This document shows, piece after piece, positions 44,958-57,374 of a DNA stretch of 64,000 nucleotides (positions are counted from its first letter, which is position 1; every line of letters begins with the position of its first letter). Location of the stretch: assembly GCA_963995505.1 (NCBI GenBank), contig OZ023199.1:310001-374000 (forward strand), read 5' to 3'. The notes below the pieces were generated by a model. That model searched no databases, was not told the DNA's origin, and was given only the letters and a program-made list of their open reading frames with translations. Both the position numbers and the translations under genes were made by a program. The stretch is from Hypericum androsaemum (lineage: Eukaryota; Streptophyta; Magnoliopsida; Malpighiales; Hypericaceae).

Positions 44958-47267
44958 GACATATGTAGGGGTTAAGTGGAGCTGCATTAGAACTGTTGAA
45001 CTTTTAGCCGTAGTCAGATCCATGAAGTTTCACATTATTCTGAATGATGTATTTTCTATCCCGAATCCGAACCAAAAAATATAATAATTTCCGAATCTGA
45101 AACATTTCTGATCCGGGTTTGAATAACTCGAATTATCAAAATTGTTGAATGAAATGAATTAGAACAAATCTTTCTTAAGAATAAATCATTTCGAGTTGTA
45201 TGTTTCTCCATACCAATTATTCTCCCTTATTTTCCCAAAAAGCAACGCATCGCTCAGCAAAGGCCGAGCTACCATACCTGATGAGTGTACTCCAAAATGT
45301 CCTCGGTGTGTTCGTGCCATGAACGCCTTCTTTACTTCTATTTCGAAATCTATAAAATTCATAGTCGAACACTGTCGTGTCCTATTTAAACAATGTCTCA
45401 TGCAATAATGTTTTTAACATTCGTGAAAAACTTGAACCCAAGATGTTTTTTTAATAAATCAAAAAATTTTCACTTTGAAAAATTCTCATTAGTAACGGTT
45501 TTCGACTTTGTACATATTACAAAACAGGCATAGCTTCCATAAAGAAAAAACAATGAAACACACAGACGCAAGTATTGCAGAGATCGTTACTTTCACGCGT
45601 CTCCTTTGATGCATATATTCACGGTAATGAGACTAAAGTTTGTTAAATGCTGTAATGGTGTTCTTTCTATAACTAAATGGTTCCATTACCGCACCCACAA
45701 GAAATTTATAAAAAAAATTACAAGGTTGCGTGATGGAGACAATCTAAATAGGAAAACTCAATTCCGTAATGCAAACATAATTTATAGTTCATAAGCGTGA
45801 TTTCCGTAATGCCCTGACGATTTAAGAGAGAAGCATCCTCCAATTTGGTTTGGGCAACTAGTTTGTTCACATAAATAAGTTATTTGCGGTGTCAACTATC
45901 CTCATCCTAATCATGTGGCTGGGGGAGATTAGAATTAGTGACCTGTTAATTGCAAACTTGGGTTTTGTACTTAAAAAATATGTAACAATGTTCACGTCAC
46001 GATCTTGAATAATTTGATTAGAATTTAAGGATTTCAATATATTCCCTCGCATCATTTGTTAATTTGGGATCTTCTTGTTTGGGAATCAGTAACTAAAGAG
46101 CTCCATATCCTGTCAAATTAATTTTGAAGAGCCGCACGGTTTTCTGTTGTTTAATAAAATCTGCTTACACTAATCGGAGTTGGTGTATTTACTCATGACT
46201 TTTAACTTGCTCCAACATAATTTTGAATTCGAATTTCGATGTAACAACTCTTTTATTGTCATTAACCGTGATTTTCTCTTGAAAGATTTTATTTCGAAAA
46301 TATAACAATTATTATAAGAAAGTAATATGAAAATAATTTATTTTACTTGTAGAAAGAGTGGGTGGCGCAAGTGAAAGGAAATCTTACAAGACAAAAGATA
46401 AGTAAACGTACAATTAGACTATATCGTAACGTAAGGAATTTATACGTGGGGGCCAAAATGTTGTAAACTAAAATATATTACGCAATCACTGGGCCCTACA
46501 CGACCTCCTCTATTCTATACGTTAGTATCCTAGCTGAATTTTCCCGGCGATTCACTTTGGACGCCCCTAATTAATGAAGTTTCACACGATAAAGTCTCGA
46601 GACATTTTGGATCGGAACTATACGAATAAAACATGTGATTGAGACATTTTGGTCGTTTTAATCATTCGGATGAATTTGATCTAATATCATTTGATTTTGA
46701 AATCAGAGATTAATTAAAAAAATTATGATTATTGACTAGAAGGTTTGAGTTAGTATGACAAAATTTATCCAACCCAAATTTAGATCGATTAATTCAATGA
46801 ATATCGGATACTATGTGATTTCGAAAATAAAAATTATTTCAGATTGTATTTGAGAAGTACCTTAAGAAAAAGAAACCGGACATAATTTTTTACCTAGAAA
46901 AGCTGAGCATTTGACGTAGGAAGGTACCCAAAGAGAAATAGCTGAATTGCTTTAGGATGAAACTACCTTCTTGTACACACCAAAACACATGGTAATAAAA
47001 AAAGCACCACCTGGGCTAGAAGCCATTGAGGCCAACCCAAATAACAAAGAAATGATTGAATTTCACACAAAATTAATTTAATTTTCCCCAACCCCAAAGA
47101 CTAAAAAGTATCTATATGATATCCGGACACCCGCGGACCTATATAATAATTAATAACTAACCCCAAATTTTGTACGCTCACCTAATCCAAACTTCAACGA
47201 TCTCAATTCTTCTTCTTTACTTTTACTTTTGTTTCTCCAACCACCAAACTCCTCTTTCTCTTCCTCC
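44958..47267. other. Intergenic, no gene recognised
   Basis: A/T-rich DNA with short frames only. The right end should hold the 3' UTR of the minus-strand DUF716 gene. No transposon ends with target duplications were found. Confidence 0.45.
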
Positions 47268-48305
47268 TCACCTTTCAATGTCAATGGGAGCAAGTCCTCT
47301 TCCTCCTCCCATTCGGACAAAGCTCTTGGCCGTCTTCTGAGCCTCCACGTCACCAAATACTTCGTCGTCCTCCTCCTCGAGCAACTTAAACTTATCACCC
47401 TCCTTGGTTAAGGATCCATACTCAGGTTTCTCCCGGTACAATCTCTTCAACCCCAAGTAGAACCACATGATCAAGATGGTTGTGAAGATCAGGTACCAGC
47501 TGAACTGGATGTTTACAAGTGCCCTAGCCCGGTGAAGCGACATGTCGTCCGAGCACCTGACGACCTCGTGCCCGGCCTCTAGGCTTATGAAGCACCCTTT
47601 AGGGATCAGCGAAGGTGTCCATAGCATCAGCCCCATGACGACGAGCCAGACGCCTTGGAAGAGAATGCTTGCCGACCTTACGAACCCGACGAGGAAGCTC
47701 CTAGGGTAGGGGATCCCGAGGAGCGTCGTCGCCAATGAGACGACGATAACAATCTGAAGAAGCAAAGAGCAGATGGTCAAAGTCAAAACTAGTGCAATCT
47801 TCGGGTCAAATAGTATTTTGAATCAAGTAAAACCAACCTGGAGGAGGAGATGGTACTGGCCCTCCACCCCCATGTGGTCAGCAGAGTGGAGGTGGAAGAG
47901 GAACAGCTGCTGCCCGAAAGCCAAAGCTCCAAGAAATTGGGTCAACTCATACTCGGCCTTCGGCTTCATTATATCGAATACCAGCGCGAACACCGCGTAG
48001 GTGAGGAAGGTCATGGAGATGGAGGAGTGCTCGAAGTTCTGCAAGTGGTTGGAAGGGATGGTCCCGTCCGGGTCGAGCGGCTGGTGCCTGTCCGGGCCGA
48101 TGAAGAGCTCCATGGATATGGACATGGAGCTTCCCAACATGATCACTATGAGCTCCATGTGACGTAGCTTGGAGGAAGGGAACCATGGAGAGGATAAGTA
48201 GGTGTTGGGGTTTCGGACGTAGAGCTTGGTGTGGTTGAAGAGGTGCCATAGCCCCAGGAGGAAGAAGCCCATCCCTGGAGCTACGTGACCCACTAAAGTT
48301 CCCAT
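47268..48305 (-). CDS. DUF716 / TMEM45-like multi-pass membrane protein
   Basis: Two exons, complement(47268-47753, 47838-48305), give 317 residues; the intron is 84 bp, GT-AG, phase 0. The protein starts MGTLVGHVAPGMGFFLLGLWHLFNH, the typical DUF716 opening. About seven hydrophobic segments follow, with FGQQLFLFHLHSADHMGVEGQYH, the family's His-rich signature (TMEM45 type), before the intron. After it come QGVWLVVMGLMLW and CF..LEAGHEVVRC. The C-terminus is a charged cytosolic-looking tail (LLEEEDDEVFGD). The family occurs in plants and animals; a tobacco member was linked to virus response, but molecular function is unknown. A (CT)n-rich leader lies just upstream on the coding strand (48322-48355). 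Confidence 0.92.
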
Positions 48306-51300
48306 TAGTTTCTCGGAGTTTAGAGAGAGAGAGAGAAGAAAGAGAGAGAGAGGAAATTGGGTTGTGTGCTATGCAAGGAATTGGGGTTGGGAGGTGAGGT
48401 GGACAGTGAGGAGGAGAGGGTTTTGGGTTTTTAAGGTGGGGAATACATATGTTGAAATGAAATGAAGATGTTTTGATTTTAGAATAATGTTCGATTTTGA
48501 ATATAAAAATTAAAAAAATTATGTAGATTGAAATTGTGAGAGGTCTAGAGGCTTCGGAGGAGAAGTTTGACGTTTATTATTCTTTTTGAATGGTGGCTTC
48601 GGGGATGCGTTGAAAGCTACTCTAGGTAGGCAGCCGAGGAAAGAATATAGAGAGGAGATAAAATTGTTATTGAGAGAATTCAACCGTTGACCGGCTCACT
48701 AGATTTAAATTTAATCAGTCGGGCGAAATGGGAGCAAGCCAGGCGGTGCCAATCTTCTAGAAGTAAGAGTAAAAATATTCGATGGTTTGGGTTCGAGACG
48801 AGTAAAATTTTGGATAGTAATAAAATTTTACATTGGAACAATTTTGTTTGTGAATTGATCTTAATGTCAGTTAGTACTGGCGAAATAATTTTACACCACC
48901 GTTAGCATTAAATCAACAGGTAAATTATCATTTCAACTTAAATTAAAATCATTTTCAAAGAAAGTAACTTAATACATCCAACCGTCAAGGACCTTAGAGT
49001 TGTGCCAAATGTCTGCGCACGTTTATAATTCGAAAGGATAGTTTTTTTTGTTAAGTAAATTTTTCATTAACAAACAATCTTTACATGATTGAACATGACC
49101 AAAATAGTATAAAATTACAAGAAAATTTATGCTAGTCTTGCATGATCTGATAATATGTAAAAAGTCATGATTACCAAAATAGCCATTCTTTTTTTTTGGT
49201 CAAAAAAATAACCATTCTTTAGTTTGGCAGAAAACTCTAGATACGCCATGAGATGATGAGAAGGGGCAATGAAAAAGGGAAATTCTAGAGGATATGCCCA
49301 CGTTGATGACTAATTTATGCACGTAATCAATTAAGTTTGAGTGTTATGGATATAACTATATTAAAAATCAGGAAGAAAGAAATTATCACCTTTGTTATTA
49401 TTTTAGAATATCGCGGACTTCACAAAAGAAATTCAATCTCTCGAAATAAAAATGAGCCCCGATTTCATCTGATTATTATTTATTACTGAAAATGAGTTGT
49501 GAATTAATAATCATGGGATTGGATACTTGATCAACGGAATAAGAACAAAAACAAAAGCATTCGACTTTAATATTTCTACTGGACCACTGTAAACATTTTC
49601 TTGAAGCGGATTGATTCCGTAGAGAAATATTAGTAGCATAATCTAGTGGATTCCGTCTTCACTAATTAAGATATTCAATTTAGAGATTAAATAAATGATC
49701 ACGTTTTGTTCCTCAGTTGTCCCTCGATCTCTCAAGGCCGTGAAGAGGGAAGATGGTTAATTTATTGTTGAGATTATGGATAGTTGCATGAGTAATAGTT
49801 ACGTGAAAAATCTACATATTAAAATTTTAAATAAAAATATTTTAACATAATATCAAAGCACCATAATTTCGTGGTGATTTCTCAAACAAATCTTATATAC
49901 TCTTTTATTTTCCTTACAAATCGATAAAGCAAAAAAAAAATATCGTCGAACATATTCCAGAGAACGGTGGTAGAAAATAATCGAACTCTAATTAGCTGAA
50001 TTAGGAGTTTCCCATTAACGTAGCTACAGTTTCTAGAACTTGGCACCAAATTGAAGAATTTTTTTTAAAAATAAGTAGAATTTTATTTTATTCAAAACAT
50101 GGCCAAGATTAAAAAAAATTGCAGACATTTCTTTTTCTTGATCCCCTCCTTCCACGAGTTTTTTTGTATACCATTTCGTATGTGACATCTATTAGTTTGA
50201 TCAATGCGAGTAATCTAAGTTCAAATTTATAAGTTTTTTAAATGATTCTTTGTTTGATATTACTTAGAATTTAAATTTTTACTAACCAACTTTCGAGTCG
50301 AATAAAACATTTGTAACTTTTAAAAATGATAAAACTATTCCAACAGAGATATGTGTTGAACGCTAATGGTTCCAACGGATATCTGTATTTCAAATGGTTC
50401 GAGTTCTTCCATCAGAATTTTAGATAAGTGAATTCTTGAACTTTTGGAATTAAATTTATATTGGCTAACCTAAATGATGTAGCCTAATAATACAAATTGT
50501 TGTCAATTTTTTGAAGAATACTAGGGTTTAATCTTTGACGAATGTCATAGTGCAAAAATTATCTTTAAAAAATTTTATTTTTTTGAAAGGCTAATTAAAT
50601 TTATTGGCTACTAAAGGCTAATTAAATTTCATATACTTGAAAAGACTTCTTGGTCAGGACGCAGCAGCCAAAATTAAATTCATCTATCCGATCAACATAC
50701 GGAGTTGACCTTCACAGGGGCTCATCACTTTTTTCATCTGTTTCTGAGATTTCTGTTGGTCAAAATTTTGTTAACATTGGAGCTTCGGGACAGATTTGGT
50801 GTCTCACCCATGAGAATTAATGCAAACTAATATTATTAGATATGCAAATTAATATCATTTCACATGACTAATACAAGTGTTGCTGGATGAAAATGGATCC
50901 GCCCTTAAGTTTGTGTTGGGAGGGATCGAATCCTACTACCGTTCAGATCCTGGGATTATAACTTCACGTGCAAACCAATCTTGTGCAAACAAATCTCGTG
51001 CAAACTAATCTCGTACAAACTAATATCATTTCATATACAAACCAATATCTCTTCACATACAAACTATTACAAACTATTATCACCTGATAGGTTAATAATC
51101 ATCAAATTTAAAAACAACATGGAAATAAATTTTGTTTAGTCTCCACTTAATCCGATCTCTCCAAGTTGTAACGCATTTACCCGTCAAAATATATTCATCT
51201 TTCTTCTTGCGTTACCTCTTGCTTCCGCGCAATGACACGCAATTTTTCTTTTTGGTCCAGACAGTGACACGTACTTGGCTACCAAACATGCTAGAGATTT

Positions 51301-51489
51301 AAAATTAATTGATGGTCCAAGATGCTCATTAATTATGGCTAGCCGATTTTTTTTTGGGGTATAATAATGGACTAAATGTCTTTTGGGTTTTGGAGTATGA
51401 AAATATTTGCATGAGGTGTTGAATAATCGAGTGAAGTCCACGTAGTATTACAGGTATGTGCCAACTTACATTATGCGTGCTAGGCGAGT
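48306..51489. other. Intergenic, repeat-poor
   Basis: No gene was recognised in 3.2 kb. Short features are a reversed SINE-like tail near 49040-49065, a ~13-bp insertion near 49192 between 'aaaatagccattcttt' and 'aaaataaccattcttt', and degenerate ~17-bp repeats of 'caaactaatctcgtg' at 50823-51085. Confidence 0.45.
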
Positions 51490-51840
51490 TTTGTGTTGGA
51501 CATGGCGATAGCCAGTGACTTGGCTGTCGCAAGAGGTACATTACAGAAGCAATAGGAGCAGGTGGTCTGGCGAGTGCCACCCGTTCGCCTGCCCCATCGA
51601 GCTCATCCTTAATATTTCCTATTTTGTTCGTTTAAGACTCTTCAATCAGATTAGGGTTGGTTCTCGTATATAAATTCATGTACTACCTTTGTAATTGTCG
51701 TTAATGAAAAATCCATGCTTGAAGCGCCCTAGACGTAGTCATATTGACGAACTGAATTACCAAATATCGTTGTCTTTTTGTTCTTTAGTTTTGTTTGATT
51801 TCTCGCATTACTTCAATTCAATTCTTAATAGGATCCTCTT
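51490..51840 (+). mobile_element. Possible copia-type LTR remnant
   Basis: The sequence has the order of a small copia LTR: TGTTGGACATGG near 51496, a 'gtatataaattcatg' TATA at about 51668, then 'ccctagacgtagtcatattg' and 'gaactgaattaccaaat', resembling the R/U5 part of many plant copia LTRs. No target duplication or clear right end was found. Confidence 0.4.
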
Positions 51841-51845
51841 ACCTT

Positions 51846-52345
51846 GATTCATTAACATAAGAAATCGTATGGGTACACAGGGGAAAACAACCCCATAAGG
51901 TCTTCAAAATAAACATCCAAATAGGTCCCGACGGGCACATCATACACAATGTGATCAAAGGAAATCGTCAGGGCTAACTTGGAGAGGGCGTCAGCTACAC
52001 GATTCCCTTCCCGCTAGGTATGCTATAGGCGAATCTCCCAATCACGAGCCAGTAGCTCCCTAGCTCAAAGAATCAAGGTCGTTATGGGTGGTCTCGTGCA
52101 ACGTCGCTTCTGCCACAGAGTATAGCCAATGATTGGTCTTGCCCCCAAGTCAGCTCGAGGCCCAGTATGATTGCCCAGAGCTCGACGACCATCGACGTAC
52201 AAATGACTAATACCTTTTGCGAAAACCCAGTGGCTACCAGCGTCACGAACAACTCCACATGCACCTATTGTGTCTAGATTGCCTAATGAAGCTCCATTAG
52301 TATTGAGCTTCACAAAGCCATCTGGCGACCCTGTCCAAGAGACTG
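51846..52345 (-). pseudogene. LINE-type RNase H domain relic
   Basis: On the minus strand, KLNTNGASLGNLDTIGACGV and VRDAGSHWVFAKGIS match the start of the RNase H domain of plant LINEs (consensus DGAS.GNPG.AG.GGV.RD). Further on DWEIRL and REGNRVADALSKLAL match its end, followed by YDVPVGTYLDVYFEDLMG. Stops and a frameshift interrupt it and no reverse transcriptase precedes it. It is a decayed fragment. Confidence 0.8.
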
Positions 52346-52612
52346 CGATCTTTGATCAAGGAAAAGTGGAGTAATCCAATTTATCAGGACTCGAGCAAAT
52401 TCATGTACCTTTGTGACGATGATGGAAGGGGGCGGTAATACACGTCTGACATACCACGTTGTTCCTCCGCAGCTAGCCGATCTAATTTAATCAAAAGATG
52501 TCAAGTTTTTTTGTCAAAGACAATGTAACCATTTTAAATAATTTGTTGGGAAAAGTCTATTATTTTTTCCAAAATTTGATCCAATAAGTATCGGATTGTC
52601 GAGTCATTAGGG

Positions 52613-53180
52613 ATGGCAATAGGTAGGGTAGGGTATGGTATTGGTAGAACCCTACCCATATCCTAGTTTGGAAAGTTAGACCAATATCCTACCCTAGACC
52701 CTCGACAAATCTCATTATTAGACCCAAACCCTTACCCTCAGGGTTCGCAGGGTCTACGGGGTCCTACAGGGTCCGACCCTTGAATTAAATGCAATACATT
52801 TTTGATAATTTTTAAATATAAAATGTTAATTCTTTATATAAAATTTAAATAAATCATAATAAATATGTGAAGATTAATCATGAAATATCTAGTATATCAA
52901 TAAAGAAAATTAAAATTATATATATTTTGAATTTCGGAGTCGATATCATGGAACATATTCCATAATATTTGAGAACTCTATTATAATTTATAAGTAAAAT
53001 TTAAAGATAGAAGGGTCTATTTAGGATTTAAGTATGGTCTAGTTAGGATATGGTCTAAATTAGGGTAAAAGGGTAAGGGTATGGTAAGAATTCATATGAT
53101 TCATACCCTACCCTAAACCCTACCTCGAAAAGTAGACCCATACCCATATCCTACCCTAGACCCAGTCAAAGTCAACATAC
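52613..53180. mobile_element. Decayed hAT-like element
   Basis: The left end reads TAGGGATGGCAATAGG, a common hAT terminus. Both halves carry inverted GGGTAGGGT / ACCCTACCC text ('ctacccatatcctag' left, 'cccatatcctaccc' right). The right terminus is eroded and no 8-bp duplication was found. Related ends occur at about 41104 and, reversed, at 61754. Confidence 0.45.
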
Positions 53181-53577
53181 CCTACGAATCATGTCATAAA
53201 AAAAATTGGTGTGACAAGAAGATTAAGTCATCAATGACATCCGACGAATCAATAAGTTTTTTTTGGTAACTAATTAATTATCATATTTTTGTGATGAAGG
53301 ACGTCATCAGGCGGGAGACCAATTTCTTTTTGCCTTTTTTTTTTTTGAACACACTTTTTGCCTTTCTAGAACCTGTGCTTAATAGTACACTTTTTTTTGC
53401 AATGGATCTATGCATGGAGCCGCCATTTATTTAATTTGACCAAATTAAGAAAATTACTGGAATCGTCATGCATGAGATTGGTTTAGGTGTTAATCAATTG
53501 GACGAGAATCTATTTTTGTTGGTTTCTTCCTCTGGAGATTTGTTACGTAGATAGAATCGCATATCTAAAAAAATTTA

Positions 53578-54397
53578 GGGAAAAGTCCACTTTCGTACCC
53601 TGTGGTATCGCCCAAAATCATTTTAGTACCCTGTGGTAAAAAACCGATCAATCGAGTCATACTTACGGGGAGGAGGAGGAGGAGGAGGAGGACGCGGGGA
53701 GGAGGAGGAGAAGGAGGAGGACGCGGAGAGGAGGAGGAGGAGGAGGAGGATGCGGGGAGGAGGAGGAGGAGGAGGAGGACGCGGAGAGGAGGAGGAGGAG
53801 GAGGAGGCGGAGAGGAGGAGGAGGACATGGAGGAGGACGCGGAGGAGGAGGAGGAGGACGCGGAGAGGAGGAGGAGGAGGAGCAGCAGCAGGATGCAGAG
53901 GAGGACGCGGAGAGGAGGAGGAGGACGCAGAGGAGGACGCGGAGAGGAGGAGGAGGAGGCGGAGGAGGACGCGAAGAGGAGGAGGAGGAGGAGGACGCTG
54001 AGGAGGAGGAGGAGGAGGAGGAGGACGCTGAGAGGAGGAGGAGGAGGAGGAGGAGACGGAGGAGGAGGAGGATGCGGAGGAGGACGCGGAGAGGAGGAGC
54101 AGGACGCGGAGGAGGACGCGGAGAGGAGGAGCAGGACACGGAGAGGAGGAGGAGGAGGAGGAGGAGGAGGAGGGAAGGAGATGGATGTCCACGTTGCGCC
54201 ACGTCATCAAAATTTGGTGACGTGGCTGGCCACGTAGTTCGGGCAGGGTTCAGGTAGGTTCGGGCAGGTCCGGGCAGCTGCCCGAGGACCTTTTTGATAT
54301 TAATTGGAATAAGTATGACTCGATTGATCAATTTTTTACCACAGGGTACTAAAGTGATTTTGGGCGATACCACAGGGTACTAAAGTGGACTTTTTCC
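53578..54397. mobile_element. Mutator-like TIR element A with 9-bp target duplication
   Basis: The 820-bp element is bounded by AAAAATTTA at 53569-53577 and 54398-54406. Terminal inverted repeats of about 85 bp start GGGAAAAGTCCACTTT and, reversed, GGAAAAAGTCCACTTT, with few mismatches (both contain 'gtaccctgtggtatcgccc'). A 9-bp duplication fits Mutator-like transposons. There is no transposase. The interior is a GGA-rich tract followed by a unique 130-bp segment that recurs in element C (56087-56851). Confidence 0.9.
53667..54178. repeat. GGA-rich purine tract, about 510 bp
   Basis: The tract is almost entirely G and A on the + strand, built from GGAGGA runs punctuated by GACGCGGAGAGG-type blocks. 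Long frames on both strands are an artefact of a stop-free repeat and should not be annotated as genes. Confidence 0.93.
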
Positions 54398-54495
54398 AAA
54401 AATTTATTTAAGCTCCAAGACATCCAAAACAAATATTTTATTTTCAGTAAAACTAAAGATCAAATAGTACCTGGTACTTATTGAGAAAATATAAT

Positions 54496-55808
54496 GGGCA
54501 AATTATCCCGTAGTCCCTGGTATTTGGTCATCTACCTCCTCGGGTCCCTGCATTTTAAAAACTGATTTTGCCATCTCCGTCTTTAGTTAAACCTTCCCCT
54601 TGGGTCCCTGGTTGACGTCATCGGCTCTTTTTTTCATTTTTGGTCAAGGAAATAACTATTATATCCCTGTGATCATCTTCTCAGGCGAATCCAACCTTCT
54701 AGTTATCTTTTGCGACGACTCTCCGGCGACTCTTCGTCTAGTCCGGCGAACTCCGGTCAACTTTTTCGGCCAAAAAAATAAAAAACCTAAAAAATATTTT
54801 TCCGCAACCACTTCCCCCACCTCTTGAAAATCCATTCCGGCGAAATAAAGTGCACAGTTTTGCTTTTTTCCAAGATAAGCACACAATTGAACGGAGGTAT
54901 TCTTCCTTTCTCCCATTGGGACTCGCTTGGAAAAAATTGAAAAAAGAAAATATTTCCAGATCTCAACTTGCACTAAATTAAAAAAATGTCGAGCGACAGC
55001 GATGAGGACGAGCTCCTCTCCGGTTAATAATTTTCTATATCTCCCCCCTTTCTCTCTCTTGTGGAATGCCACCAAGCTCCCCATTGAAGGACTAGACCTT
55101 CACCCGAGCTCCACGTCAGAGGGAACACCATCTCCACGCACTGGCTAACCCTAAACTTCACGACCCTCTCTCTGCCGGCGCCGGCGTCGGGGTGGCTCGC
55201 TAAGGAGATGGCCAGTCGAACAAAGAAAAACTTAAGAACAGTGGGTGGAGATGGTGTTCCCTCTGAAAAACTTGAGATTTGGTATCGATTGAGATTTGGG
55301 TCGATTGATTTTTTACGGAGGAACCTAATTAATGATGTCGATCGATTGATGGGGGATGGGACGTCGGGGTCCAGTTCTTGTTCTTTTCCATTGATATCGG
55401 GGTCCAATTCGGAGCCATGGGACCAAGCCCGGACGACCCAGCTTAGAATCATCTCGCCGATTTATACGTCGCCGCAGAGAAGAAGCTCAACGAGGGGGTC
55501 AAGAGCTATCGTGTTTTAGAGGATGAAGTCAGAATTAGGGTTCAAATTGTTTTGGCAAGAAACGTTTGCCAGAGAGTCGCCGGAGTTCGTCGGAGAAGAT
55601 GACCAGCAGGTTTTGTTTGCCTGAGAAAAAGACCACCAGGGTATAATAGTCATTTTCATGTCCAAAAATAAAATAAAAAGCTGCTAATGTGAGCAGGGAC
55701 CCGAGGGGAAGGTTTAACCAAAGACGGAAGACGGTAAAATCAGTTTTTAAAAAGCAGGAATCCGAGGGGAAGATAACCAAATGACAAGGACTAGAGGGTA
55801 ATTTGCCC
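54496..55808. mobile_element. Mutator-like TIR element B with 9-bp target duplication
   Basis: The 1313-bp element lies between AAATATAAT at 54487-54495 and 55809-55817. Inverted termini begin GGGCAAATTATCCC and, reversed, GGGCAAATTACCC. The similarity continues inward with gaps for about 250 bp, through 'ctccggcgac' / 'gtcgccggag'. Inside, 54986 begins MSSDSDEDELLS followed by a GT, like the first exon of a captured gene. A 26-bp hairpin arm pair lies at about 55117 and 55236. No transposase is present. Confidence 0.87.
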
Positions 55809-56086
55809 AAATATAATTAATGCTCGTTAAAATAAAACAAAGGAAGGTTCTCCAGTCCTGGACCCAATAATACTCATAGTAAAGGACCCAATTTGGACGG
55901 TCCAACAAACAAAATGTACGTGGTGGCTATTGGACTGGACTATGCAGATATTGGAGCCCAACACTTTGAAAAGCAAAGCCTGAAGATCTTGTTATGAGTT
56001 GTCACTTTATTTTGAATCAAAGCAGAGCCCAACACTTCAAAGCAGAGCCCAACGATGTTTTTCATCGCGGGCCTCTTAAATTTTTG

Positions 56087-56851
56087 GGAAAAGTCTACTT
56101 TAGTACCATGTGATATAGTCCGAAATTATTTTAGTACTCTGTGATAAAAAATTGACCAATTGAGTCATACTTATTCTATCCACGGACAGCTACCCGGACC
56201 TCCGTCGACGGAAAGACCTCTTGCTCAGCCGTAGACAGCGGGATCGTGATGAACAACCCGGTGGCAGTGGCTGTTACGCACGTCCTCCTCAACAAGCGCG
56301 GCTTCCCCTCCGCCCAAGCTTCGTCGTAATGGCGCTTGCTCGACCTTGACGGTCGTCAATGTTGCGATTGACGACGTCTCAGAAACTGTGGGGTCGGTAA
56401 GTTTGGTGGGCTGTCCGATAACAACTATTTAACATGACCTCAAGCCAATTTTGCAGTAAACCAAATGCTACCCACATGCTCGTTTGGGCTAATATATTTG
56501 AGTTAGGAAGAAAGTTCATTCTTAATTAATGTGAATTGTTGCGGTACAACTACCCATTTATCATGGCGGCTGTGACAGTAATCTAGCAAAGAGAGTGCTT
56601 TAGAGAAAAGGTAGAAGAAGAAGAGGGGAAGGAGGAGAGAGAGAGGGGGAAGGGAAGGGGGAGAGATGGATGTCCGTGGCTGGCCAAGTTAGTCGGGCAG
56701 GGTCCGGACAGGTTCGGACAAATTCGGACAGCTGTCCGTGGACCTAATTGATTTTAATTGGCTGAGATATGATTCGATTGATCGATTTTTTACCACAGAG
56801 TACTAACGTAATTTTTAGCTATACCATATCGTATTAAAGTAGACTTTTTTC
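56087..56851. mobile_element. Mutator-like TIR element C with 9-bp target duplication
   Basis: The 765-bp element lies between TAAATTTTT at 56078-56086 and 56852-56860. Termini begin GGGAAAAGTCTACTTT and, reversed, GAAAAAAGTCTACTTT, the same family as element A. It shares A's 3' interior ('atggatgtcc', 'ggctggcca', 'cgggcagggt') and has a short purine tract at 56616-56668 where A has the expanded one. A GC-rich patch at 56200-56395 looks like captured host coding DNA. Confidence 0.88.
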
Positions 56852-56860
56852 TAAATTTTT

Positions 56861-57374
56861 TTAAGAGTAACTTTCCTAATGACATATTTTTTATTCATAC
56901 AATTTTAATTAAAATTTTTAAAAATAAATTGTAGTTGTCAATCACTTTAGATTTAGAGGTGACCATGGCTGCGATTCTAAATATATAGAACCTAGAGCCA
57001 CCGGTTACCATTGAATCGATGATTTACTTTTTAAAAAAATATAGAAGTTCCATGGTTTACCTTCGAAAGAATCAAAATTTGATGTGATTTCACAGTTTCA
57101 GAATTGCCTTCCACAGTTCCTAGTTTGCACATTTCTCTAAAACACCCAACCGTAACCGTGGCCACATTTCAGGTTCCAGTACCAGAACCTCCGGATTGGA
57201 CGGTTTGAAGTGAACCGTGACCAAGAAAATTATGGTTATGGTTCCGTGAACCATCGCCATGATTCAGGTTTCAGATACCAAAATTACTGGTTGAGCGGTT
57301 CAAACCAAACCTTGGGCAGGTACATCGTACCACCGGTTCAATATATTTGGTTCATCAATGTGAAGTAGCGATAA
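56861..57374. other. Gene-free spacer between transposons
   Basis: The spacer contains GGTTC/GAACC-rich text at 56960-57350, suggesting an old hAT-like element without definable ends. No gene. Confidence 0.4.

Noticed and set aside
47773..48249. Plus- and minus-strand alternative frames over DUF716
   Set aside because: They overlap the well-supported DUF716 exons in other frames and have no membrane pattern of their own.
53602..54373. Several open frames of 120-236 codons on both strands
   Set aside because: They are created by the stop-free GGA/TCC repeat and run across transposon termini. Compositions are only Arg/Glu/Gly or Ser/Pro/Leu.
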